DNA of 64,000 nt from CADEDH01 sp039201605 (GTDB lineage Bacteria; Actinomycetota; Acidimicrobiia; Acidimicrobiales; SZUA-35). Shown here one piece after another: positions 35,966-44,917 of this stretch; position 1 is the stretch's first letter, and every line of letters starts with the position of its first letter. The notes under the pieces were generated by a model. The model saw nothing but the letters and a program-made list of their open reading frames with translations, searched no databases and was not told the origin of the DNA. A program made the position numbers and the translations under genes. The stretch spans positions 82,612 through 146,611 of the forward strand of contig JBCCRO010000013.1 of assembly GCA_039201605.1 (NCBI GenBank), written 5' to 3'.

Positions 35966-37579
35966 CTAAGCGGTGTTACCCGCGCGCTTAGCTTCTGCCC
36001 TACGTTCGGCTTCCAATCGCTCCAGGTCCGCCTCCGTGGAGTGATTGACGAACGACATCATAGCCGCGATCGCCCTGTGACCAGCCTTTTCGGCGATCTG
36101 GCGGTGCATCTGCTGGGCCACGACCCGGTAGGCGGGGTGGCCCTGCGGGGTGCTCCGCAGCTCGAGGGTGTGCATGGCCGAGCGGGCGTTGAGGTTCATG
36201 TTGAACCGAATGCGGTAGGCCAGGGCCACGGCGTAGGGGGCCTGGGCCGGCAACTCGGGCCGCATCTCCTCGTACAGCTCGGCCGATCGACCCATCGCCT
36301 CCTCGAACTGGTCGGCCACGCCGGCCTCGTCGATCAGGGGCGGTCGGGTGTAGCCGTGGTGCGGGTTGAGCGTCTGCCACTCCACCGTCAGCATGCGGTG
36401 CCGCTGCAGGTCGCGGAAGGCGCCGTAGTCGGCCAGCACGTCGAAGCGGTAGAAGGGGCGCTCCAGAGCGCGACCGGGCCGATGGCGACGGTTGGCCCGG
36501 TCGCCGTTGTAGGTCTGGATCACCCGCAGGCGCTCGTCGACCGTCATGGCCCGCACCCGGTCCTCGAGGTCGGCCTCCGACAGGTGGGTGTGGGGGTAGA
36601 GCATCGAGGCCACGACCTTGACCTCGGCGTCGGGGTCGAAGTCGACCAGCTCCACCCGGGCCTCGTCGTCATAGACGTCGGCCTCGCCCAACAGCTCGGT
36701 GGCCAGGGCGTCCATGGCCTCCCGCTTGTCCGACAGGTAGGCGCTGGACTGGACACCGCGGTCGGGGATGTCGACCCGGCGCACGAACGACGGGATGACC
36801 TTGTTCAGCTCGGTGAGCATCATCTCGGCGTAATCGCGGGACTCGGGCAGGGCGTCGGCCCGCATACGCAGCAGCAGCTGCTCGTAGCTCTGACCGGTGC
36901 CGTAGATACCGACGTTCGACTGGGCCGCCGCCGGCAGCACCCCCCGCACGGCGTCGAGGGCCTTGGCCTTCACCGCCATGCGGTACACGAAGTCGCTGTC
37001 GCCCGGGGCCTTCGGGGTGGCCGCCTTGACGAAGTCCTGGACCAGGGGGGCCATGGTGGCGTAGGCGTCGAACAGGCGGTCCATGTCGCCGACGTAGCGG
37101 GTGCCGAGACCGGAGGACAGGATCTCCGGGTCCCGGTAGTACCGATACCGGCCTCCCGGGCGCGAGTCGTAGGCGATGTAGCGGGTCGACTGCTCCAGGT
37201 AGGCGGCCAACCGGCCCCACTCCAGCACCTTGGTCAGCAGGTTCGAAGCCTGTTCGCAGGCCAGGTGGACCCCGCCGAGCTGGGCCACCGAGTCATCGCC
37301 GTACTCGACGAAGATCCGCTCGTAGAGCTCCTCGGCCCGCCGCATGCCGACCGTGGCGTCGATCGTCTGGTCGCCCTCGATGTCGAGCTCGCCGACGAAC
37401 TCGTCGAGAAAAAGGCGGCGCAGGCTCTTGGCCGACCGTGAATAGCGGGCGAACAGGGCGCCCTTGACCACCTCAGGCAGGTTGACGAGGGCGAAAACGG
37501 GCTGGTCCAGATTGGTGAAGTACCGCCTCAAAACGTCTTGTTCGGAGTCGGTAAAGTCCTCAACGACATACGGGGCCAC
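35966..37579 (-). CDS. Double-length ThyX-like (FAD-dependent thymidylate synthase-like) protein
   Basis: A 537-residue protein, about twice the length of ThyX. Both halves carry ThyX-like pieces: SVAQLGGVHLACEQASNLLT and YLEQSTRYIAYD in the first; DYGAFRDLQRHRMLTVEWQT (the RHR flavin/dUMP motif, near residue 390) and RSAMHTLELRSTPQGHPAYR in the second. The second half resembles the active form more closely. Canonical ThyX is a tetramer whose sites lie between subunits, so a fused pair could form one complete and one decayed site. It starts at GTG 37579 without a clear ribosome site. Whether it makes dTMP is uncertain. Confidence 0.82.
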   Translation of the reverse strand: MAPYVVEDFTDSEQDVLRRYFTNLDQPVFALVNLPEVVKGALFARYSRSAKSLRRLFLDEFVGELDIEGDQTIDATVGMRRAEELYERIFVEYGDDSVAQLGGVHLACEQASNLLTKVLEWGRLAAYLEQSTRYIAYDSRPGGRYRYYRDPEILSSGLGTRYVGDMDRLFDAYATMAPLVQDFVKAATPKAPGDSDFVYRMAVKAKALDAVRGVLPAAAQSNVGIYGTGQSYEQLLLRMRADALPESRDYAEMMLTELNKVIPSFVRRVDIPDRGVQSSAYLSDKREAMDALATELLGEADVYDDEARVELVDFDPDAEVKVVASMLYPHTHLSEADLEDRVRAMTVDERLRVIQTYNGDRANRRHRPGRALERPFYRFDVLADYGAFRDLQRHRMLTVEWQTLNPHHGYTRPPLIDEAGVADQFEEAMGRSAELYEEMRPELPAQAPYAVALAYRIRFNMNLNARSAMHTLELRSTPQGHPAYRVVAQQMHRQIAEKAGHRAIAAMMSFVNHSTEADLERLEAERRAEAKRAGNTA

Positions 37580-37641
37580 GGCGAGAGAGTAGGCCCAGAT
37601 CGGGCGCTAGGGGCGGACCAACCCCCGATGCCTGTCGAGGG

Positions 37642-38265
37642 TCAAACAACCATCGTCAGCCGATCCGGCAGGCAGGAAACGCGCAGCGTGGTCGCTCGTC
37701 CCACTGAGCGTCCGTCGGCGAACACGGGCACCGGTCGGTCGAATGCGTGCTCCCAGGACCCGGTCCTGGTGATGGACAGATCGGGGTGCGGCAGGTGGGT
37801 GCCGGTGGCCAGACGGCGGCGGGCTGCGAGCCGATCGCGCCACCCCAGGGCGCCGAAGGTGATGTCGAGCAGGCCGTCGTTGGGGTGGGCCCGGGGGCCG
37901 AAGTAGCGGTCGCCGATCCAGCCCACGTTCATCGCGACGGCGAACGAGCCCGCCCACCGCAGCCGGTGGGCCTGGAGGTGGGCGACGAACGGAACGGTAC
38001 GGTCACCGTCGAGTTCGGCGAGGCCGAGGTCGAAGGGGAACCGGTAGCGGTCCGCCGCCGGCCGGGGCGCGGTGAGGCCGACCTGGGTGAGCACGTCGGG
38101 GTGGTCGGAGGTGGCGACCAGCCCGTCGACCCCTCCGACGGCATCCCCCTCGGGGCCGGAGCCGGCGGCCAGTGCCGCAGCGGCCAGGTCCCCCAGCGAT
38201 GCGAACGAACGGGGCGCCACTTCCGGGGCCGGCTCGCCCCATGGGCCCCCCTTGGCGATGATCAT
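37642..38265 (-). CDS. Lone C-terminal domain of a YegS/diacylglycerol-kinase-like protein
   Basis: A 207-residue protein that matches only the second domain of lipid kinases: FAVAMNVGWIGDRYFGPRAH, NDGLLDITFGALGWRDRL, RRRLATGTHLPHPDLSI and RPVPVFADGRSVGRATTLRV. The N-terminal nucleotide domain with GGDGT is absent both here and upstream, where helY ends. ATG 38265 overlaps the helY stop by 4 bp, so it is co-translated with the helicase. It may be a lipid-binding relic or partner of a separately encoded kinase domain (inference). Confidence 0.7.
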   Translation of the reverse strand: MIIAKGGPWGEPAPEVAPRSFASLGDLAAAALAAGSGPEGDAVGGVDGLVATSDHPDVLTQVGLTAPRPAADRYRFPFDLGLAELDGDRTVPFVAHLQAHRLRWAGSFAVAMNVGWIGDRYFGPRAHPNDGLLDITFGALGWRDRLAARRRLATGTHLPHPDLSITRTGSWEHAFDRPVPVFADGRSVGRATTLRVSCLPDRLTMVV

Positions 38266-41105
38266 GGCTCGGCGGTCGCCGCCGTCTCCTCCCCGAGACC
38301 GTCGTCGGCCCGGCCGCCGTCCGCCTGCTCGGGCCGGTCGGTCGCCTCGCCGTCGAGGGACGGGCGGTCGCCGCCTCCCTCGCCCTGGAGCATCGACGAG
38401 GCCGCCACCAGATCGCGGAAGACGGCGTCGGCGGCGGCTCGGGCGGCCGCCGCCGTGGCGGGGACGATGGCCAGCATGCCGAGCTGGCGGAGCAGGTCGA
38501 TCAGCTGCTTGGCCGTGCGGACGAAGTCGCCCGCCGTGATCTCGGAGTCGCTCAGCACCTCGTCGAGATCGCCCCCGGCGGCCCAGGCGTGGGCGATGGG
38601 CAGGAACCCGGGGTCGGGCTTGCGGGTCAGCGGCAGGCGGGACCGCTCCTCCTCGACCACGAGGTTCAGGTGCAGTCCCTCCAGCCGGGTCACCCGAGAC
38701 CGCATCGACGACGACGGGAACCAGGGCTGATGGTGTGGCCCTCCCCCGCGCTCCTCGTAGACGAAGCACGAGGCCAGCCCGGCCACCTCGGCCGGGTTGA
38801 GCCCGTCGAACAGCCCGTCCTCCAGGGCCTCGACCACCAGCAGATCGCATTCGTGATAGAGCCGGGCGAGTCGCTGAACGGAGTCGGTGAGCCGCCACTC
38901 CTCGTCGTCGATGTCGAGATGGCCCCGGTCGACCAGGAGCTCGATCACCCGGTCGAACTGGCCGGCCAGGGACTCGGCCCGACGATTGGCCGCCGACTGG
39001 ATCAGGTCGAGATCGCGCTCCACCCGCTCCAGGCGGCGCAGGGCCTTGCGGGCCGCCGGGGGGACGTCGGCGGCCGAGGACACCGTCCGCCGCTCGTCGG
39101 CCTCCGCCGCATCGGAACCACCCCGGTGACGACCGCCCTTGCCGCCGCCCTTGCGACCCCTACCACCGTCGACCCCCTTGCCCTTCCTCCCTTTGCCCTT
39201 GCCGTTCTTGCGGCCGTTGCCGGCGGTGGCCTTGGCCAGCCGCTCCCCCGCTTCGTGAACGAAGAGCACGCTGTTCGGCAGGTAGGGCTCGGGCAGGGTC
39301 ACCCGGTCGGTCACCATCGGGATGCGGTCGAGGTCGGCCGGGGTCACCTCGTAGGTGTCGCCCTCGTCGTCGACGAACGTCACCCGCACCCGGCCCCCCT
39401 TGCGGAAGGCGACGGCCAGGGTGAGCAGCCGGACCGGCAGGTTCGGCCCGTCGGCGGCGACGGCCTCGCCGGGGGTGAGCTGGCCCAGGGCGAGGGCGAT
39501 GGCCTGCCGCTCGTCGTCGGACTCCCGGCCCAGCTTCAGCGCCGCTCGCAGCTCCTCGACCGGACCGTGCTCGCGTTCGATGCGCCGGGTGATCTGGCGG
39601 CGGCGGTCGAGCAGCCGCTCGGCCCGATGCTCGGTGCGGACCACGCCGGCATCGGCCCGGAACTGGGCGAACGACAGGTTGAGCAACTGCCGGGCCCGAT
39701 CGGGGTCGTAGCGGCGCACCAGGTTGGCCGCCATGTTGTACGTCGGGCGGAACGACGAACTGAGCACGAACTTGCGGCTGAGGGCGAGCTCCGCCACCTG
39801 CTCGAACCGGACGAACGGCGACCACAGCACGACGGCCTTGCCCTCGGTGTCGATCCCCCGCCGCCCGGCCCGACCGGTGAGCTGGGTGTACTGGGCCGGG
39901 GTGAGGAACTCGTGATGGTCGCCGGTGAACTTGGTCAGCTTCTCCAACACGACGGTGCGGGCCGGCATGTTGATGCCGAGGGCCAGGGTCTCGGTGGCGA
40001 AGACCATCTTCACCAGGCCCCGCACGAAGCAGGCCTCGACCGCCTCCTTGAACGGCGGCACCATGCCGGCGTGATGGGGGGCGACGCCCGCCTCCAGACC
40101 GGCCTTGAAGTCGTCGTAGCGGAGCACGTCGAGGTCGAGTTCGCTGAGGGTCTCCACCTTCTCGGCCAGGATGGCCCGGATGCGGTCGCGCTCGTCGGTG
40201 GAGGTGAGCACCTGCCCCGAATCGACCACGGCCCGGGCGGCGTCGTCACAGGCGGCCCGACTGAAGATGAAGTGGATGGCAGGCAGGAGGTCCCGCTGGC
40301 GGAGCAGTTCGACCACGTCGGGCCGGTTCGGGGTACGCCACTTCCGCCGGGGGCGACCGCGGCCCTTCTGGCCCCGACCCCGGCCCCGCTGCTGCAGCGA
40401 TCGGGGGTCGATGTCGAACCGGAAACCGCTGGGGTTGGCCTTGCCAGCCCGGGCGGTCTTGATCAGGTGAAGGTGATTGCTGTTGCGCTCCGCCACCAGG
40501 TAGTGGTTGTCGAGGGTGACCGGCCGCTCGGTCTCGACCACCAGCGAGGTCGGCCCCCGCACGGTCTGGATCCACTCCTCCAGCTCGGAGGCGTTCGACA
40601 CGGTGGCCGACAGGCACACGAGCTGGATGTGACGCGGGAGATGGATGATCACCTCCTCCCACACCGGCCCCCGGTAGGCGTCCTGCAGGTAGTGGACCTC
40701 GTCGAGCACCACCGAGGCCAGCCGGTCGAGCGGGTTGCCGGCGTAGAGCATGTTGCGCAGCACCTCGGTGGTCATCACCACCGCCGGGGCGTCGGGGTTG
40801 ACGGCGTTGTCGCCGGTCAGGAGGCCGACGTTGTCCCGCCCGTAGTCGTCGACCAGGTCGTGGTACTTCTGGTTCGACAGGGCCTTGATCGGCGTGGTGT
40901 AGAACAGCCGCTGCCCGGCCGCCAGCGCCCGTTCCACCGCGTAGTGGGCCACCAGCGTCTTGCCCGCCCCCGTCGGGGCCGCCACCAGCACGTTGTGCCC
41001 CTCGTCGAGCACGTCGAAGGCGTCGAGCTGGAACCGATCGGGCTGGAAGCCCAGGCTGTCAAGAAATCGGGCCCGCTCAGGGGGTGCAGGTCGCTCGGTC
41101 TCCAT
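38262..41105 (-). CDS. helY: HelY, Ski2/Mtr4-like DEAD/DEAH-box RNA helicase
   Basis: A 947-residue superfamily 2 helicase. Motifs: VLVAAPTGAGKTLVAHY (I), YTTPIKALSNQKY (Ia), VVLDEVHYLQD (II, DEVH), CLSATVSNASE (III), VKMVFATETLALGINMPART (V) and YTQLTGRAGRRGIDTEG (VI). A Lys/Gly-rich insert (GRKGGGKGGRHRGG) near residue 640 and a DSHCT-like C-terminal domain complete the actinobacterial HelY layout. ATG 41105 shares one base with the tatC stop. The tatC-helY pairing is as in mycobacteria. Expected role: ATP-driven RNA unwinding. Confidence 0.93.
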   Translation of the reverse strand: METERPAPPERARFLDSLGFQPDRFQLDAFDVLDEGHNVLVAAPTGAGKTLVAHYAVERALAAGQRLFYTTPIKALSNQKYHDLVDDYGRDNVGLLTGDNAVNPDAPAVVMTTEVLRNMLYAGNPLDRLASVVLDEVHYLQDAYRGPVWEEVIIHLPRHIQLVCLSATVSNASELEEWIQTVRGPTSLVVETERPVTLDNHYLVAERNSNHLHLIKTARAGKANPSGFRFDIDPRSLQQRGRGRGQKGRGRPRRKWRTPNRPDVVELLRQRDLLPAIHFIFSRAACDDAARAVVDSGQVLTSTDERDRIRAILAEKVETLSELDLDVLRYDDFKAGLEAGVAPHHAGMVPPFKEAVEACFVRGLVKMVFATETLALGINMPARTVVLEKLTKFTGDHHEFLTPAQYTQLTGRAGRRGIDTEGKAVVLWSPFVRFEQVAELALSRKFVLSSSFRPTYNMAANLVRRYDPDRARQLLNLSFAQFRADAGVVRTEHRAERLLDRRRQITRRIEREHGPVEELRAALKLGRESDDERQAIALALGQLTPGEAVAADGPNLPVRLLTLAVAFRKGGRVRVTFVDDEGDTYEVTPADLDRIPMVTDRVTLPEPYLPNSVLFVHEAGERLAKATAGNGRKNGKGKGRKGKGVDGGRGRKGGGKGGRHRGGSDAAEADERRTVSSAADVPPAARKALRRLERVERDLDLIQSAANRRAESLAGQFDRVIELLVDRGHLDIDDEEWRLTDSVQRLARLYHECDLLVVEALEDGLFDGLNPAEVAGLASCFVYEERGGGPHHQPWFPSSSMRSRVTRLEGLHLNLVVEEERSRLPLTRKPDPGFLPIAHAWAAGGDLDEVLSDSEITAGDFVRTAKQLIDLLRQLGMLAIVPATAAAARAAADAVFRDLVAASSMLQGEGGGDRPSLDGEATDRPEQADGGRADDGLGEETAATAEP

Positions 41106-41890
41106 CAACCGGTGACCATCATCTCCCGGCGTTTCGTCATCCGACCACCGATGATCACGGCGATCTCGTAGAAGAGGTACATCGGCACGCCGAGCACGAG
41201 AAGGGTGAAGGGATCGCCGGTGGGGGTGACGATGGCCGAGAGGATGACCACGGCCACGATGGCGATTCGCCGGTTCTTGCGCAACGTCTGAGTGGAGACG
41301 ATGCCGATCAGCTGGAGGAAGATCAGCACGATCGGCAGCTCGGCGGCGATGCCGAAGGCGAGCAGCATCTTAATGAAGAAGCCGATGTAGTCGCTGGGTG
41401 AGAAGAACTCGGTGAACGAGTCGGGACCGAAGCCGCCGAGCACCGACAGCGTCTTCGGCATCAGGAGGTACCCGCCGACGACGCCCAGGGCCAGGAGGAT
41501 CACCGAGCCGAAGAAGAACGGCATCAGCACCTTCTTCTCAGACGGGTAGAGGCCGGGGAGGACGAACTTGCCCAGCTGGTACAGGATCACGGGCATGGCC
41601 AGCAGCATCCCGCCGTAGCCCGACAGCGTCAGCACGACCGAGAAGTTCTCGGTCGGGGTGCGGATGATGAACTCGCAGTCGTTGCCCTGCGCCACCTGGA
41701 GGTCGCAGTAGGGCTCAGCCAGGAAGTTGAACAGCGGCTCATTGAAGATGTAGACGATGATGGCGCCGACCACGATGGCCAGCACCGAGCGGATCAGGCG
41801 GGTGCGCAGCTCGCTCAGGTGGCCGAGCAGCGTCATATCGCCCTCGGGCTGCTGCTCCGGCTTCCTGCCCCGGCTGAGGGGGTTCCTCAT
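41105..41890 (-). CDS. tatC: Twin-arginine translocase subunit TatC
   Basis: A 261-residue membrane protein with six hydrophobic segments. The cytoplasmic start contains LGHLSELRTRLIRSVLAIVVG (shown as the family signature HLxELRxRL), which with the first loop recognises twin-arginine signal peptides. Later landmarks are PVILYQLGKFVLPGLYPSEK and FGIAAELPIVLIFLQLIG. It overlaps the stop of tatB by one base-shared TGATG and runs directly into helY. Works with TatB and TatA in the inner membrane to export folded proteins; no tatA is present in this window. Confidence 0.95.
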   Translation of the reverse strand: MRNPLSRGRKPEQQPEGDMTLLGHLSELRTRLIRSVLAIVVGAIIVYIFNEPLFNFLAEPYCDLQVAQGNDCEFIIRTPTENFSVVLTLSGYGGMLLAMPVILYQLGKFVLPGLYPSEKKVLMPFFFGSVILLALGVVGGYLLMPKTLSVLGGFGPDSFTEFFSPSDYIGFFIKMLLAFGIAAELPIVLIFLQLIGIVSTQTLRKNRRIAIVAVVILSAIVTPTGDPFTLLVLGVPMYLFYEIAVIIGGRMTKRREMMVTG

Positions 41891-42435
41891 CACGACTCCT
41901 CCCCATCGGCCGGGGTCTCCACACCGGCGGCCGCCTCGGCATCGGCCGAGCCGGTGTCGGCCCGGGCATCGGTACCGGTGCTCTTCTCGGAGGTGCCGTT
42001 GCCGGACGTGCCGTTGTCCGAGGCGCCGGCGTCGGTCGAACCGGCGGTGGCCGTGCTCTTGGAGCGGGCGGCGGACGGCGACGGGGAGAACGGGGGTGGG
42101 ATATCGGCCTTGCCGAGCTGACCGCCTCGACGCTCCGAGGCGGTCGACGCGTTCTCGCCGTCGGCCTCCGTCTCGCCTGCGGTGTCGGCATACCCCCGGG
42201 GCACGATCGGGTCGTCGTCGGAACCGGAACCCGTCCACTTCTCGACGTCGGCGACGTCCTTGATCTCGTCCATGCCCGACATGAACTCGTCGCGAAGACC
42301 CGACGTGATCGACCGGGCCTGGCCGACGAATCCGCCGACCTTCCTCATCACGCTCGGGAGCTGCTCGGGCCCGATGGCGATGAGTGCTACCAGGGCGATG
42401 ACCAGGATCTCCGCACCGCCCATGTTGAAGAACAT
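41890..42435 (-). CDS. tatB: Twin-arginine translocase subunit TatB
   Basis: A 181-residue protein with one N-terminal membrane helix (GGAEILVIALVALIAIGPEQ), the family GP-LP hinge (GPEQLPSVMRKVG), an amphipathic helix, and a long Ser/Ala/Asp/Gly-rich tail. Glu in the helix (position 9) and the GPEQLP hinge favour TatB over TatA. It starts the tatB-tatC-helY operon at ATG 42435. The tail is long and low in complexity, as in other actinobacteria. Confidence 0.88.
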   Translation of the reverse strand: MFFNMGGAEILVIALVALIAIGPEQLPSVMRKVGGFVGQARSITSGLRDEFMSGMDEIKDVADVEKWTGSGSDDDPIVPRGYADTAGETEADGENASTASERRGGQLGKADIPPPFSPSPSAARSKSTATAGSTDAGASDNGTSGNGTSEKSTGTDARADTGSADAEAAAGVETPADGEES

Positions 42436-42545
42436 GAGGCCAGACTACCGGGTGTCCCGGCAGTCGATCACAGCGGGCGGCGTGATACGGGAGGGCCACC
42501 GTCCGGGGCGGCCCTCACCTCGGCCGTCCGCAACCGCCGGCGAGC

Positions 42546-42872
42546 TCAGGTGAACTCGCTCATGACCTCCAGCAAGCGGGTGTCGTCCTGCAGCAGATCG
42601 TGGAAATCGAGGAGATCGTCGTGGTTGATCGGCTCCCCGACGTGGGTCTCGTACAGCTCGGCGGGCAGGCTCCAGGTGGAGAAGGCCACGCCCGAGGCGA
42701 TCAGCAGGTCGATGGTGCGGGACTCCGCCGGCTTGACCACCATCATCTGACAGAAGGGGCAGCGGAAGGCATACGTGCCGGCGTCGTTGTCGTCGCAGAT
42801 CCGCACGTGAACGTCGGCCGTGGTGAGCTCGACGTCTCCGCAATCAGAACAGCTTGCCCGGATCGTGGCCAT
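42546..42872 (-). CDS. Small zinc-ribbon protein
   Basis: A 108-residue protein beginning at ATG 42872, with AGGAGG about 10 bases upstream. Two Cys pairs, SCSDCGDVEL (8-17) and RCPFCQMMVV (36-45), form a probable zinc ribbon; the rest is an acidic helical part (LLDFHDLLQDDTRLLEVMSE). The close placement upstream of tatB recalls other actinobacterial chromosomes, but I cannot name a family. Possible role: nucleic-acid or protein binding. Confidence 0.75.
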   Translation of the reverse strand: MATIRASCSDCGDVELTTADVHVRICDDNDAGTYAFRCPFCQMMVVKPAESRTIDLLIASGVAFSTWSLPAELYETHVGEPINHDDLLDFHDLLQDDTRLLEVMSEFT

Positions 42873-43085
42873 GAGTGAGGGACCTCCTGCCCCTGCCGGT
42901 CCCAACTGTTTCGGAACCGTGGTGTAGTTCCTAGGTTCGGCACGGCTCCGGGGGTCCTTAAGAGGAACAGGCTCCAGGATCCGGCTCGGGACCGGTCGAC
43001 CCATACCGATCACACTCTCCGCAACCAGGCACCACGCTCAGCGCTCGGCCGGTGGGTGACCGCTCCCACCTCGACACTCCTCCCG

Positions 43086-43844
43086 ATGAGGGTGCACCGG
43101 ACGCGTTCTGTCGCCATCCTTGGACGGGTGGATCTGGACGAAACGCCGTGGGACGGCCCGACGCTGACCTTGGCCCGCAACGGAGCGTCACAACGCGAGC
43201 AGGCCGACAGCCGGGAGGCCTACGCGCTGGCGTTGCGGCTCGGCGCCCGCGGCATCGAGAGCACGGCCCGGGTCACCGTCGACGGCACCGTGGCCCTGAG
43301 CGGGCGGGCCCACGTCGGCTCCCGCCTGCGGCGGCGGTCGTTCGCCTCGATCACCTCCGACGACCTCCCGGAGGACGTCGTGACACTGGACGGCCTCCTG
43401 GGCATGCAGGAGCCCGGGCATCATCTGCTGCTCCACGTGGCCGACCAGCCGGCGTTCGAAGCCGTGGTGCGGACGTTGGCCGAGCGGGGGGACGAGGTCG
43501 AGCGGCGGGTGTGGCTGGCCGGCACCGACCTGGCCCAGCTGGTGGCCTGGCGGCCCCAGACCAGCTGCCGACTCCTGCTCTGCGTGCCGCCCCGGAAGCT
43601 GCCCCGAGGGGTGGAGACGCTGGCCGCCGAGCTGCGCTCGGTCGAGATCGACGGACTCGGCCTGTTCCACCAAGAGTGGACGCCGGGCCGGGTTGCGATG
43701 CTGCACCGCTTCGGCCGCTGCACCTTCGGGTGGGGGGCCGAGCACGAGCGCGAGCTGGCCAACCTGTTCCGCTACGGGGTCGACGTGGTATCGAGCGACT
43801 ACGCCGATCGCCTGGCCGCCGTCGCCGGGAGCTTCAGCAGCTGA
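43086..43844 (+). CDS. Degenerate glycerophosphodiester phosphodiesterase-like protein
   Basis: A 252-residue protein (262 if GTG 43056 is used; neither start has a good ribosome site). The barrel pattern of GDPD enzymes is visible: LTLARNGASQREQADSREAY, where HRG..PENT is expected; RLGARGIESTARVTVDGTVA, where GAD.IE.DV..T.DG is expected; and the ending LFRYGVDVVSSDYADRLAAV. The catalytic His of HRG is replaced by ARNG, and the metal Glu/Asp and second His (HD) are also lost. It should therefore not hydrolyse phosphodiesters. Divergent from the zinc-ribbon gene, convergent with lepB. Confidence 0.65.
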   Translation: MRVHRTRSVAILGRVDLDETPWDGPTLTLARNGASQREQADSREAYALALRLGARGIESTARVTVDGTVALSGRAHVGSRLRRRSFASITSDDLPEDVVTLDGLLGMQEPGHHLLLHVADQPAFEAVVRTLAERGDEVERRVWLAGTDLAQLVAWRPQTSCRLLLCVPPRKLPRGVETLAAELRSVEIDGLGLFHQEWTPGRVAMLHRFGRCTFGWGAEHERELANLFRYGVDVVSSDYADRLAAVAGSFSS

Positions 43845-43893
43845 CACCGAGCAGGCCGCGGCCGCAGCCGTGGCGCAGCGACATGAGCAGGGC

Positions 43894-44859
43894 CTACAGC
43901 GACCCGATACGGCTGATGGGCCAGAACAGCACGAAGGCCCGCCCGATCACCCGATCCTCCTCGATGGGCCCGAAGCCCCGGGAGTCGAATGACTCCTCCC
44001 GGTTGTCGCCCATGACGAACACCTCGCCCTCGGGCACCACGGTGGGGCCGAAGTCCGACGTGATCGTGCCCGGGTCGAGGTAGGGCTCGATCAGCTGCTG
44101 TTCGTTGACGTAGAGGACGTTGTCCCTGGCCTCGATCGTCTCGCCGGGGAGGGCGATCACCCGCTTGATCAGGTCTTTGATGTCGCTCTCCTGGCCCTCG
44201 GGCCGTGCGAACACCACGATGTCACCCCGGTGGATGTCGTGGAGGCGGTAGCTCACCTTGTTGACCAGCACCCGGTCGTTGACGACGAGCGTGTCCTCCA
44301 TCGACTCCGACGGGATGTAGAACGCCTGGAACAGGACCGCCCGCAGCAGGAGGGCGACGAGCACGGCACCGACCAGGACCACGGCCCATTCGAGGGCGTT
44401 GCGGGTGACGGCGGACGTCTGGTCGACCAGATCGTCGTTGTCGTCGTCGTCGAAGTAGTCGTCGTAGTACAACTCGGGGTCTTCCTCGTCGCCGTACTCG
44501 TAGTCGTCCTGGCCAAGAAGGGGCTGGCGGGCGCCGTTCACCGGCTGGCCGTCAGCCCCAGGGTACGCGCCCTCGTAGGGGGCCTGCTCGTCCTCGAAGT
44601 AGTCGTCGGGCTCGCGGTAGTTGTCGGCCGATGCCGGCGCATAGCCGTCGAGCGGGGAGGTGCCGTGGTCGTCGAGCGACGAGAAGTCCTGCCGGTAACC
44701 CACCGGGTCACCATCGGCATGGGGGCGATCGGGGTAAAGGACTTGGCTCAGGTGGGGAGGGTCGGGCCACGCATCCCGTTGCGTTGCCCGACGCTGGGGA
44801 GCACGGTGCTGCGGGACCCGGCGGTGCGGGGGTGCAGACCGGTGGTGCTCAGAGGCCAT
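43894..44859 (-). CDS. lepB: Signal peptidase I
   Basis: A 321-residue membrane protease that removes signal peptides on the outer face. A hydrophilic, Asp/Tyr/Pro-rich cytoplasmic N-terminus of about 155 residues precedes the single membrane helix (WAVVLVGAVLVALLLRAVLF). The catalytic Ser is in YIPSESMEDTLVVNDRVLV, the catalytic Lys in IKRVIALPGETIEA, and the family box GEVFVMGDNREESFDSRGFG follows. The N-terminal part is much longer than in E. coli-type enzymes after allowing for topology. It lies 58 bp after pafC in the same direction. Confidence 0.94.
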   Translation of the reverse strand: MASEHHRSAPPHRRVPQHRAPQRRATQRDAWPDPPHLSQVLYPDRPHADGDPVGYRQDFSSLDDHGTSPLDGYAPASADNYREPDDYFEDEQAPYEGAYPGADGQPVNGARQPLLGQDDYEYGDEEDPELYYDDYFDDDDNDDLVDQTSAVTRNALEWAVVLVGAVLVALLLRAVLFQAFYIPSESMEDTLVVNDRVLVNKVSYRLHDIHRGDIVVFARPEGQESDIKDLIKRVIALPGETIEARDNVLYVNEQQLIEPYLDPGTITSDFGPTVVPEGEVFVMGDNREESFDSRGFGPIEEDRVIGRAFVLFWPISRIGSL

Positions 44860-44917
44860 GGTGAGACCAGGCTAGCCGAGTGTTACGGTCAGCGGTCATT
44901 GGGGCGACGACGCGGCG

